Shown: positions 1 to 7,171, numbered from the stretch's first letter. The stretch: DNA of 33,477 nt from Burkholderiales bacterium (GCA_016213205.1 JACRAZ010000078.1:1-33477), one strand, 5' to 3'. The notes: generated by a model not told the origin, from the letters alone. Numbers and translations: made by a program.

Positions 1-64
1 GGGTCGCACCTCAACCTTATCCGGGACCACGATGGCCACCCCCCTGTGGGACAGCCGTCGCCGC

Positions 65-105
65 GCGGCAAGCCGCTTCGGGCTACGCCCTACGCGCCTT
101 GCCGC
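65..105. repeat. Nested inverted repeat (8-bp arms, inner 4-bp arms)
   Basis: GCGGCAAG (65-72) pairs with CTTGCCGC (98-105). Inside the loop GGGC (80-83) pairs with GCCC (87-90), giving a nested hairpin. No gene lies next to it in the window. It could be the scar or end of a mobile element or a structured non-coding segment; nothing here decides between these. Confidence 0.5.
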
Positions 106-472
106 GACGAAAGACTTACACCACTTCCTGGGACATCACCAGCCACGCCGCTGCACGCTTCCACTAGCTTGGCCAAGCAGAATCGTCCGATCCGGCGGCG
201 CCACCCATTTGGACCAGGGTCTGCTCAGCATGCAAGGTGAGTGCATGCGTTGGCCCAAGCGCCCTGCTACGGCCCGCGACGCAGGACTCTTGCAGCCGCC
301 TCGCGCCGGGCAGGTCGCCCTGGTTCCAGGGGGCGGCTCCGCCAGTTCGCGCTGGGCCGAAGCAATCGTGGGGCTGCTCAAGTCCGTCAACGACGTCGAG
401 TGCGCGCCCGTCACGGCCATCCTTAGTTCGTCCTGGTTGCGCATCCGAAGGAGTGTGCGGCCCCCTCTACCC

Positions 473-528
473 CCTGAGCACAGCGAGCACAAAGGGAGCA
501 CAGGGAGTACAGGGAGCACGTTGAGCAC
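473..528. repeat. Six-copy 9-bp direct repeat array (iteron-like)
   Basis: Six 9-bp units run almost head to tail: CCTGAGCAC (473-481), AGCGAGCAC (482-490), two spacer bases, AGGGAGCAC (493-501), AGGGAGTAC (502-510), AGGGAGCAC (511-519), GTTGAGCAC (520-528). The consensus is NNGGAGCAC, and the last five bases GAGCAC/GAGTAC are nearly invariant. The regular 9-bp phase and lack of coding context resemble protein-binding iterons or an operator array. The first protein-coding gene downstream (856) encodes a winged-helix protein, a natural candidate to bind it; that link is inference. Confidence 0.65.
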
Positions 529-795
529 CGCCATATGCCCGGAAACCCGCATGAACGCTTGCTTTCCACTGAGTAGATACTGGCATCTGTGTTGACTCAG
601 ATAGTGAGTTGTGAGAGAAGCCGGTGATCGAGAGGTTGACTCGCGGCATGCTTGCGTACGCAGAAGTCGGTCGCAGAAACGTAAACCTTTGATTCGTATG
701 AGGTTTCAGGCACATTGACCATGCCCGAACGCACCGCAGACGGAAGGCCTCCAACACCTTCGTCAGCCAGCCTCCAAACCTGAGATGTGCGTCGC

Positions 796-824
796 GCGAC
801 CGGAGCCGATCAGGCTCCGGTCGC
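796..824. promoter_or_regulatory. Perfect 12-bp inverted repeat upstream of the four-gene cassette
   Basis: GCGACCGGAGCC (796-807) and its exact reverse complement (813-824) flank the 5-nt loop GATCA. The structure ends 31 bases before the first start codon of the cassette (856). There is no T-run after it, so it does not look like an intrinsic terminator in the forward direction. An operator bound by a dimer (possibly the winged-helix product of the next gene), or an RNA hairpin in the 5' leader, fits better. Confidence 0.6.
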
Positions 825-855
825 AGGGCACCTTAGAGAACGAAGGCGAGAGGTG

Positions 856-1557
856 ATGATGATCAGCAGAAAAAAGTCCGCCCCGACGAACAAAGCGGCT
901 GCTGTCAAAAAGGCGGCAGCGCCGTCGCAAGGTAAGGCCGCCCTGAGGGCGGGCGGCAAGCCCGCTGCCCCTTCGGCGACGCTGCAGGCCGAGGTGTTCG
1001 CCGGGATCGGCGTGCTGAACGAGAAGCAGGCGCGGGCGCGCCGCAACGGCGCGACCGAGAGCAATCTGAAGATGCGGGAGCATCTGTGGCCCGCTCTCGA
1101 CGAGAAGCGCCTGTGGCTGCGCACTGACAAAACGCGCAAGGGGTTCACGACGATGCCACGCACGATGGCGCTGATCGTCAACCTGATCGACGACATCTCG
1201 AAGCAGGCAACGGGCGGCAAGGCCGTGCCTGCGGGCCGGACCTATCTGGTGTTGTGGTGCCGGGTCTTCGACGAGGGCTTCGTCCGGATCGAGAATGAAG
1301 CCGTCGCCGCGCTGGAAGCCGGGTACGGCGGGGAGCGCAACGTCACGACCTGGCGGCAGCACCTGGCTGTCCTCCGCGATCTCGGGTTCATCGACTGTAA
1401 GGACGGCCCCGCAGGTCCGTACCAGTACATCCTGCTCTTCAACCCCTACCAAGTGATCAGGGCGCTGAACGAAAAGGGACTGATCCAGCAGAGTACCTAC
1501 ACGGCCCTGTTCCAGCGCGCGATTGATGTGCGCGCAACCGACCTCACTGAGGCGTGA
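856..1557 (+). CDS. Winged-helix protein with Lys/Ala-rich N-terminal tail; first gene of the cassette
   Basis: The product has 233 residues. Residues 1-40 form a basic Lys/Ala/Pro-rich tail, likely disordered and able to contact nucleic acid. Residues about 126-197 look like a winged helix: a recognition-helix-like stretch (T-T-W-R-Q-H-L, 164-170), then L-R-D-L-G-F-I-D (173-180) and a beta wing ending in G-P-Y-Q-Y-I-L-L-F-N-P. This resembles plasmid replication-initiator or repressor-type winged helices, but I cannot name a family. AGAGG at 849-853 sits close to ATG 856 and 5 nt before the alternative ATG 859. A longer in-frame start at 787 would translate the 796-824 inverted repeat and is unlikely. 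The next gene starts 14 bases after the stop, so this is probably the lead gene of an operon, and regulation of the cassette is a plausible role. Confidence 0.75.
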   Translation: MMISRKKSAPTNKAAAVKKAAAPSQGKAALRAGGKPAAPSATLQAEVFAGIGVLNEKQARARRNGATESNLKMREHLWPALDEKRLWLRTDKTRKGFTTMPRTMALIVNLIDDISKQATGGKAVPAGRTYLVLWCRVFDEGFVRIENEAVAALEAGYGGERNVTTWRQHLAVLRDLGFIDCKDGPAGPYQYILLFNPYQVIRALNEKGLIQQSTYTALFQRAIDVRATDLTEA

Positions 1558-1571
1558 GCGCGAGGGCAACG

Positions 1572-2387
1572 ATGTCGGACCTGACCTCCAGCGAGAAGCG
1601 AAAGCTTGAACGTCTCTTCGGCATGGGGGGCGGCTATGTGCTCGACTTTTCAAACCGGACATTCGCGGAGTTTGTCGAGGAGAGCGTGCGACGCGACATC
1701 TACGACGCCCGGTACGAGTACGCCAGCGGGTCGAAGGCGAACCGGCTGCGCGGCTTCTGGGGCGTTGAGGGCAACAACCTGGTCGGCAAGCTGATCGCCG
1801 ACCTGATCGAGTATGGCAGGGACATCGATGCCTTCAAGAGCGACGGCGACCTGCCGGAGCAGTGCACCAAGATCGCCGCGCGCCTCCGGCAGGCAAGCCC
1901 TGTGGCTGACCTGGATGCTCTGAGCGCAACGGCGGACGAGCGCGATTTCGAGGTCGTCGCGGCGCACGTGCGCGACGTGATCGAGAAGAACCAGCCGGAA
2001 GCCGGGCTGGATCGCCTGCACACTTTCGTCATCAAGTTCGTGCGCACGCTGTGCGAGGCGCGCGGCATCACGATCACGCGCGAGAAGCCGCTGCATTCGC
2101 TCTTTGGCGAGTACGTCAAGCGTCTGCGCGAGGACGGCCATCTTGAGTCGGAAATGGCAGCCCGCATCCTGAAGTCCGCGATCTCGGTGCTGGAGGCGTT
2201 CAACGACGTGCGCAACAACCAGAGCCTCGCGCACGACAACCCGATGCTGAACCACGACGAGAGCCTGCTGATCTTTAACCACGTGGCAAGCTCCGTGCGG
2301 TTCATACGCACGCTGGAAGAGAAGCTGAAACGGCAACGGTTGCGCGAGCAAGCCTCCGCGCACAGCGAGGACGACATCCCCTTCTAA
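1572..2387 (+). CDS. Abortive-infection (AbiC/AbiJ-like) protein with C-terminal HEPN domain
   Basis: The product has 271 residues. The N-terminal half (about 1-85) has the pattern S-S-E-K-R-K-L-E-R-L-F-G-M-G-G-G and Y-V-L-D-F-S-N-R-T-F, which I recognise as the N-terminal module shared by many AbiJ-type proteins. The C-terminal half (about 145-250) is helical and carries R-N-N-Q-S-L-A-H (214-221), an R-x6-H arrangement matching the catalytic motif of HEPN RNases and the Abi C-terminal domain (PF14355-like). Such proteins typically cut RNA and stop growth of phage-infected cells; this is family knowledge, not shown here. ATG 1572 is preferred over the overlapping GTG 1554 because CGAGGG (1561-1566) lies 5 nt upstream. 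It sits directly after the winged-helix gene and 50 bases before the nuclease-like gene. Confidence 0.85.
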   Translation: MSDLTSSEKRKLERLFGMGGGYVLDFSNRTFAEFVEESVRRDIYDARYEYASGSKANRLRGFWGVEGNNLVGKLIADLIEYGRDIDAFKSDGDLPEQCTKIAARLRQASPVADLDALSATADERDFEVVAAHVRDVIEKNQPEAGLDRLHTFVIKFVRTLCEARGITITREKPLHSLFGEYVKRLREDGHLESEMAARILKSAISVLEAFNDVRNNQSLAHDNPMLNHDESLLIFNHVASSVRFIRTLEEKLKRQRLREQASAHSEDDIPF

Positions 2388-2437
2388 CATCGCTGCGATG
2401 TTCAGAAGTCGGTTAGATCAAGGACACGGGAGAACAC

Positions 2438-3682
2438 ATGTTCGGCAGTATCGACAAGAGCAAGGGCTTGCTGTTTGTCACCCACGATCTCGACTATTCG
2501 ATCCGGCTGACGATGCAGAATATGCAGAAGGAAGTCGAAGGGCTCGACGAGAACCGGCTGCTCAACACGCCGCCCGATGACCTGAAGAACTATCTGGTCG
2601 CAAAGCACGGCATCACGCCGATCACGCTGCTGCGCGACCAGTGGTACGCCGATCACGAGGACACAAAAGTCGATGTCCGGCACGATCCGATGCGCTGGAT
2701 TGACGACCGCAGCCGCCCGGCCATGGTCGCGGGCGAGCGCGTCGAAGTCCGCATTCCCTATGAGGGCGAGAGCGAGCTGTTCTACGCCAAGGCCAGCACC
2801 TTCAACCTGAACCCGCCGCGCGCCGTCATCGAGAAGAACGAAGTCGTTCTGCGCTACGACACCCCTGCCGACCAGCCGCGCAACATCCGCGCACTCGTCG
2901 ATCACACGCTGCAAGAGATCGAGCAGCATCTGGGCTGGCAGCGCCCGATGATCGACGCGCACAACAACAGCCTGCCCGCCGCAGCGGAACAGGCGATCCG
3001 CCAGCGGCGCGAGCGCCTGCTGGCGCAGTCGCAGCGCGCGGAAGCGCTCGGCATTCCAATCAAACGGCGCGCCGACGCGCCGAAGACTTACGCGCTCCCG
3101 ACGATCAAGCGTAAGGCCATCCCGACCCTGCCACCGGCGACGACATCACAGTTCAAGCCGGAACCGGCGCTGGCGATGGACCTGTACGAGCACATCCTGA
3201 AGGTGGTGCTGGACATGGCGCTCGTGATGGAGCGCAGCCCCGATGCCTTCAAGGCGATGAACGAGGAGGCCCTGCGCCAGCACTTCCTAGTGCAGCTCAA
3301 CGGCCAGTTCGAGGGCAAGGCGACGGCTGAGACCTTCAACATGTCGGGCAAGACCGACATCCTGCTGCGCGAGGGCGACCGCAACGTCTTCATCGCCGAG
3401 TGCAAGTTCTGGAAAGGCCCGAAGGGCTTCGGCGAGGCCATCGACCAGCTCCTCGGCTACGCCACTTGGCGCGATGGCAAGACCGCGATCCTCGTCTTCA
3501 ACCGGGGCACTGACACCTCAACAGTCTTGACCGGCATTGACGCCACCGTCAAGGCGCACGGCAACTTCAAGCGCGCCGTCGCCTGGCCGCACGAAAGCGG
3601 CTTCCGGTACGTCCTCCATAGCAACGGCGAAAAGAACCGCGAGCTGATCCTGACCGTGCTCGTATTCCATGTGCCGCAGTAG
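2438..3682 (+). CDS. PD-(D/E)XK nuclease-like protein with a conserved N-terminal module
   Basis: The product has 414 residues. Residues 1-210 form a conserved module of unknown role with beta-rich middle part and a helical segment ending in A-L-G-I-P-I-K-R-R (203-211), a signature I recall from a widespread uncharacterised family. Residues about 245-414 look like a restriction-endonuclease fold: helix with E276/E277, then G-K-T-D (304-307), a strand, E321-C-K323, then Q337-L-L-G-Y and a strand I-L-V-F. D307 and E-x-K (321-323) make the expected metal site, so it is probably active on DNA. A basic linker (about 211-240) joins the halves. ATG 2438 has GGGAG (2428-2432) upstream. Spacing of 50 bases from the HEPN gene and 12 bases to the next gene supports one operon. 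A housekeeping role is unlikely in this context. Confidence 0.8.
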   Translation: MFGSIDKSKGLLFVTHDLDYSIRLTMQNMQKEVEGLDENRLLNTPPDDLKNYLVAKHGITPITLLRDQWYADHEDTKVDVRHDPMRWIDDRSRPAMVAGERVEVRIPYEGESELFYAKASTFNLNPPRAVIEKNEVVLRYDTPADQPRNIRALVDHTLQEIEQHLGWQRPMIDAHNNSLPAAAEQAIRQRRERLLAQSQRAEALGIPIKRRADAPKTYALPTIKRKAIPTLPPATTSQFKPEPALAMDLYEHILKVVLDMALVMERSPDAFKAMNEEALRQHFLVQLNGQFEGKATAETFNMSGKTDILLREGDRNVFIAECKFWKGPKGFGEAIDQLLGYATWRDGKTAILVFNRGTDTSTVLTGIDATVKAHGNFKRAVAWPHESGFRYVLHSNGEKNRELILTVLVFHVPQ

Positions 3683-3694
3683 GAAGCAACAGCG

Positions 3695-4619
3695 ATGGAG
3701 GCACTAACCACCGACGAACGGCGCGTAACGCTGGCGCGCTACGCAGACACCATCGAGGCTCTTGCATACCCGGCGCCGCTCGCCGTGCCGCCCTTGCCCT
3801 ACGACATCTGCGCCCGTATCGAAACCGCGCACTGGCAGATTCCGATGATCGACCAGCTTGTCCGGGGCGAACTGCGCGAACTGACGAACACGCTCAACGA
3901 GTGGCACGGTGCGTTGCGTCGCTGGGCGGCATGGCTCGACGTGGTAGCTTCGTGTACTGATGAGCAGGCATGGAACGTCCAGTGGGAGTTCGTCGAGTCC
4001 ATCGCTTTCCAGTGCCTGTTCTACCCGAGCGCAACGCGCGACCGCTTCTCGTTCGTGGCGACCAACGCGCTGCATCAGGTCCGCCTCGCGGCGAATGATG
4101 GCTACAAGGACGTGCTAGACCACGACCCCAAGAAGCCCGACGGCAAGCCGCGCTTCCTGTCGCGCACTGAACGCGAGACGCAACTGGCAAGGATCGCCAC
4201 GCCGCTCCCGCAGGGAGGCGTTGCGTTCATGTCGGCGCTTCAAGCGCTTGACAGCAATGACTACCGTGATCTCACCAGCAACTTCTGGAATCTCGCCAGC
4301 CATGCGATCGCGCCGCGACTGACCATCGGACTTACCAACACGGTGGTCAGGGAAGTCCGACCGGCGACACATCTGGTCGAGCAACCGGATCGCACCTTCA
4401 AGGAAGAATTGATCCCGGGGGAAGCGGCAAGTGTCCTACGGGTTCGGCGGTACACCCCCGATCCCGATGCGTACGGCGTTCGACCTCGACGTCGCGGAGT
4501 TCGAGAAGGCCCGCGCCTGCTTCTTCGCGTACGCAGCTCTGCTCGACGCGTCCCTTGAAGTCATCGACGCAAGACGGGGCGAAGATCCGACCGCAGCCGG
4601 GCCTTCGCCGACAGGCTAG
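3695..4619 (+). CDS. Helical protein of unknown function, frame broken near 4417-4431
   Basis: Read from ATG 3695 (AGGAAG at 3681-3686 upstream) the first about 245 codons look like real coding sequence: a mostly helical, Trp-rich protein with no family I recognise. Near 4430 the starting frame changes into Arg-rich nonsense ending at 4558. The next frame meanwhile continues sensibly from about 4431 with V-S-Y-G-F-G-G to a stop at 4617-4619. A 5-G run (4417-4421) sits just before the switch; removing one G would join both halves into a protein of about 307 residues. So either the gene is a pseudogene, the G-run varies, the assembly has an indel, or the last 62 codons are a separate GTG-started gene at 4431. 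The helical make-up and position after the nuclease gene suggest a partner in the same system; that is inference. Confidence 0.65.
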
Positions 4620-4938
4620 TACTCCTACTGGCATAGCGGGGGTGTCCGACCGACAGCTTCAGGGTGGCGCGACCGTGACAGCCAATGTCTCTTGAGGGTC
4701 GGCTTGTTGAGTCCGCCCAGGGCGGGAGCAGTCATCGGCAAGGTGCTGGCCACTCTGGAGTCGTCGACAGTTTGCTTTGAGAGTTCAGCGGTCACTCACG
4801 GCAGGCGCCTTCGAAGGACCGGTCCCGGATGGCGCCGACACTCGGACGGCAAGCGCGAGTGGCTCTGACCAGTCTGGGGCCGTCACTTGCCCCGGCCCAT
4901 GGAAAGGCTTTCCGGCCGCGCTTGTACGATGTCACGCC
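4620..4938. other. Intergenic region between the cassette and the SUI1-like gene
   Basis: No supportable gene was found in these 319 bases. An in-frame extension of the next gene back to 4777 gives a Gly/Ser/Pro-rich translation without family features. The region contains a CCGCCC-A-GGGCGG palindrome near 4716-4730 and a GGAAAG-G-CTTTCC palindrome (4901-4913). It should hold the promoter of the 4939-5624 gene pair. It marks the downstream edge of the lower-GC cassette. Confidence 0.5.
4901..4913. promoter_or_regulatory. 13-bp palindrome upstream of the SUI1-like gene
   Basis: GGAAAG-G-CTTTCC is a perfect odd palindrome and is flanked by GGCC on both sides, so it can extend into a longer imperfect hairpin. 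It lies 25 bases before the ATG at 4939, a position suited to an operator overlapping the promoter or to a leader hairpin. No binding protein can be named. Confidence 0.4.
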
Positions 4939-5280
4939 ATGGCCCTTGTCTACAGCACTGATCATGGACGCACCTGCCCTGGCTGCCGCCAGCCGCTGGC
5001 GGCCTGCAGCTGCAAGGCCGCCAGGCCCATTCCTGTGGGCGACGGCATCGTGCGCGTCAGCCGAGAAAAGCAAGGCCGCGGCGGCAAGACCGTGACCGTG
5101 GTGCGAGGCCTGACGCTGGACGCCATTGCGCTGACGGCCACGGGAAAGCAGTTGCGGGCCGCCTGCGGCGCCGGCGGCACCGCGAAGGACGGTGTGATTG
5201 AGGTCCAGGGGGACCATGTCGAACGCGTGATGTCCTTGTTGACCCAGGCTGGGTATCGGGTCAAGCGCGCGGGCGGGTGA
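4939..5280 (+). CDS. yciH: SUI1/eIF1-like translation factor (YciH family)
   Basis: The product has 113 residues, the usual size of bacterial YciH. The N-terminus carries a metal-binding-like C-P-G-C (13-16) and C-S-C (23-25). The SUI1 domain follows with R-G-G-K-T-V-T-V-V-R-G-L (47-58), a central C-G-A-G-G-T-A-K-D-G-V-I-E-V-Q-G-D-H core (76-93) and a final helix ending in G-Y-R-V-K-R-A-G. YciH resembles eukaryotic eIF1 and is thought to influence start-site fidelity at the ribosome. The start at 4939 is chosen because it begins the conserved N-terminus; upstream in-frame codons encode low-complexity sequence. Its stop overlaps the start of the next gene (TGATG), so the two are translationally coupled. 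Confidence 0.88.
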   Translation: MALVYSTDHGRTCPGCRQPLAACSCKAARPIPVGDGIVRVSREKQGRGGKTVTVVRGLTLDAIALTATGKQLRAACGAGGTAKDGVIEVQGDHVERVMSLLTQAGYRVKRAGG

Positions 5281-5624
5281 TGCCCACCACACGCAGGCAC
5301 CATCACCATGTGTATGTGGTCGAACTGGACGACCGTGTGTGGAACGAGCCGCGATTTCGCAAGGCAAACCCCGACCACCAGCTCGGCAAGCCGCTGGTCT
5401 ATGTCGGCATGACAGGCACCGACCCGGACCTGCGCTTCGACAAGCACAAGGCCGGCTTCAAGGCCAACCGGTTCGTGCAGCTCTACGGCCTGCGCCTGCT
5501 GCCAGCGCTGTACGAGGTGTATAACCCCATGCCCTACGAGGCAGCGCGCGAGATGGAGGTGGAACTGGCCATCGCGCTGCGCGAGGAAGGCTATGGGGTC
5601 TGGCAGGCGCGAGAACCCGACTGA
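5280..5624 (+). CDS. Small GIY-YIG-nuclease-like protein
   Basis: The product has 114 residues. The fold signature is V-Y-V-V-E-L (11-16) followed after a longer than usual insert by L-V-Y-V-G-M-T-G (39-46). Then come D-P-D-L-R-F-D-K-H-K-A-G (48-59), with R52 and H56 in the positions of the GIY-YIG catalytic Arg and following His, and a helix with E88, E91, E93 and E95 (Y-E-A-A-R-E-M-E-V-E) that can supply the metal-binding Glu. The first motif is Y-V-V instead of G-I-Y, as in divergent members. Start ATG 5280 overlaps the stop of the SUI1-like gene by one base. An N-terminal H-H-H-H (7-10) is present. Whether it cleaves nucleic acid is not shown; the co-translation with a translation factor is the main clue to its role. 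Confidence 0.7.
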   Translation: MPTTRRHHHHVYVVELDDRVWNEPRFRKANPDHQLGKPLVYVGMTGTDPDLRFDKHKAGFKANRFVQLYGLRLLPALYEVYNPMPYEAAREMEVELAIALREEGYGVWQAREPD

Positions 5625-5918
5625 GCCCAACCACCTGCATCATCAATCTGCATGACGGACGCGGGTGACGGGATGGCCGGCACGGCCGACGGGCCTCCAA
5701 TCCCAACACACGTTGGCACCTTGACCGTCAAAGGTCGTTCTGCAGCGAAGGCCGTCCTCCGCGCTTCCCGGCGCCATTGACTTGTTTGTGTTCCGAACCG
5801 GTCCGTCATTTGCTGCCGCCACAGAGAATGTCTTTCAACCCGGCGCTGCCCGCGTTCGTAGCGAAATGCCGGTGGCGTTCGAGCGGTTTCGGGTGGTTTG
5901 CCACTGAGTGGCTGATAC
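5625..5918. other. Intergenic region between convergent genes
   Basis: These 294 bases separate a forward gene from a reverse gene. No supportable coding sequence was found. A short GGCCG-GCA-CGGCC hairpin is present near 5674-5690, without a T-run. Reverse-strand frames crossing the region are continuations of shadow frames and have no family features. Confidence 0.4.
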
Positions 5919-6617
5919 TCAGCGTGGGCCGATGACAGTCGCTGCGCGCGAAAGTCGTCCCGCAACGCACCCCTTGACCGCGCACCGAAACTCCTCGACC
6001 GAGCCCACGCGCTGGATAGTGTTCTGGCTGAGCGGCCCCAGCACATACACATCGCTTCCGTCGACACCCACGTAGTTGCCCGTCGCCGGGTAGTAGCGGT
6101 ATTGGTAAGGCGCCAGCCACTGCGTCGCCGAGTGTCCGGGGAAAAGGTTGGGATAGGTGCGTTCGGCCCAGTCCAGCAGCGCTTCCACGCTGTACTCGTC
6201 GGCAGGCAGCACGCGGGTAATTGGGCCCAGGCAACGTTCACCTGTGGCGCTGAGGCACAACCACATTCTCGTCACGGATGCATCCAGCACGACGTAGAGC
6301 AAGCTACTTCGGCCTGCGCTGTTGATCGCGGCTCCGAAGCAGTCGGTGCCGAGGTTGTCCGTCTCGATCGTCTGCATGATCCGGGCGACCGCCACGGCCC
6401 CGTCGAGCCGTTCCGCGGAATAGCGTCCTGTGAGCTGTTCCGTGCCGCTGCTGCCCTCGTACCTGCCATCGCTGGCGAAGCGGTAGGCCTCTGTGCAAGA
6501 GCCGACCGCAAGATGCCAGGTGCCTACCAGAAACGGCACTTCGTCAGCGGCGGCCATCGCGGTGCCTTGGCTCAGGCAACAGAACGCGAGCAGCACCTGT
6601 CTCAGCAGGCGCTTCAT
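5919..6617 (-). CDS. Exported protein with C-terminal DWAE/YYPATGNYVGV-type domain
   Basis: The product has 232 residues. Residues 1-24 are a signal peptide (K-R, hydrophobic core, A-M-A-A-A). Residues 30-135 form a beta-rich part with three Cys-containing segments (C41, C93, C121, C129). Residues about 143-217 are a compact domain: L-L-D-W-A-E (147-152), T-Y-P-N-L-F-P, Y-R-Y-Y-P-A-T-G-N-Y-V-G-V (173-185), D-V-Y-V-L-G-P and C212/C217. I know this C-terminal domain from many exported Burkholderiales proteins, but it has no established function. A related copy ends the secreted hydrolase at 28705-30573. It is likely periplasmic or extracellular. It stands alone, convergent with the SUI1/GIY-YIG pair. 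Confidence 0.75.
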   Translation of the reverse strand: MKRLLRQVLLAFCCLSQGTAMAAADEVPFLVGTWHLAVGSCTEAYRFASDGRYEGSSGTEQLTGRYSAERLDGAVAVARIMQTIETDNLGTDCFGAAINSAGRSSLLYVVLDASVTRMWLCLSATGERCLGPITRVLPADEYSVEALLDWAERTYPNLFPGHSATQWLAPYQYRYYPATGNYVGVDGSDVYVLGPLSQNTIQRVGSVEEFRCAVKGCVAGRLSRAATVIGPR

Positions 6618-6709
6618 GACAGGGTAATCCTGGTATCGATGTCCGGCATCAGGTTGCCCCTACCTGTGGGCCAAAGAAGGTTCGTGGGCTGAATGGTATC
6701 CGTTGCCTC

Positions 6710-7063
6710 TCATCGACTCGATGCCTCCCCATGCTTCGCTGCAGGGCGCTTCTCAAGGCCATGGTAGAAGACCCAGGCCGTTCCGATGTAGACGATCGGG
6801 TAGCCCGCAACGCAGGCGAGCACGAAGACGTGGTTCGCCGCTTCGTGGTCTGCGGTCACGATCGATTGGATGACCGATCCGACCAGCAGCAGCGTGGTGC
6901 CCAGCAACACCAGCCAGGCCAGCACCACAGCCACCCGCAGGCCCGCACCGCCTTTGGCGGCGAAGCGCAGGTCGCCAGACCAGAGTTGGCGCGGGATCTG
7001 GTACAGGCGAAAGAGGGCAAGGCCCAGCACAAAAGGCAGGGCGATCGCTGGCACAACGAACAT
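6710..7063 (-). CDS. Small membrane protein, three predicted helices
   Basis: From ATG at 7063 the product has 117 residues with hydrophobic segments at about 2-20, 45-68 and 80-100, followed by a short basic cytoplasmic tail (E-K-R-P-A-A-K-H). No family recognised. The frame stays open upstream to 7153, but those 30 residues (Gly/His/Arg-rich) do not look like a membrane protein N-terminus, so I chose the ATG at the start of the first helix; a GTG at 7066 is also possible. Its neighbour upstream (7172-7588) is another small membrane protein on the same strand, so the two may form an operon. Confidence 0.6.
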   Translation of the reverse strand: MFVVPAIALPFVLGLALFRLYQIPRQLWSGDLRFAAKGGAGLRVAVVLAWLVLLGTTLLLVGSVIQSIVTADHEAANHVFVLACVAGYPIVYIGTAWVFYHGLEKRPAAKHGEASSR

Positions 7064-7171
7064 CACCAGTCCATCGCGCAGTGATGCCGGCGCCACCGCC
7101 CGGTGCCCTCCAGCGCCTGTTCGCTGGCCATGCCTGCCGTGGCCCTTGACCACCGGTGCGGCGAGCCCGGC

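Larger units (their letters stand above)
1..855. other. Region without a recognisable gene, upstream of the accessory cassette
   Basis: I see no open frame here with a recognisable protein family. The longest frames (for example 32-595 forward, 136-552 reverse) give low-complexity, Arg/Ser/Pro-rich translations with no motif and no convincing ribosome binding site. The segment mixes GC-rich and AT-richer stretches and looks like decayed or junction DNA at the edge of an island. It contains an 8-bp inverted repeat at 65-105, a six-copy 9-bp repeat array at 473-528 and a perfect 12-bp inverted repeat at 796-824, all listed separately. The promoter of the downstream cassette must lie in its last 200-300 bases, but I could not find a convincing -35/-10 pair. 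Confidence 0.6.

Noticed and set aside
473..528. CRISPR array
   Set aside because: Units are only 9 bp and contiguous, without spacers, and no cas gene is present.
32..595. Forward open frame of 187 codons at the window start
   Set aside because: Low-complexity Arg/Ser/Thr translation, no family, no ribosome site, and its end is just the translated 9-bp repeat array.
796..824. Intrinsic terminator
   Set aside because: The stem is perfect, but no T-run follows in either direction and no gene ends just upstream.
2438..3682. Classical type II restriction enzyme
   Set aside because: No DNA methyltransferase gene is adjacent, and the large N-terminal module does not match known restriction enzymes.
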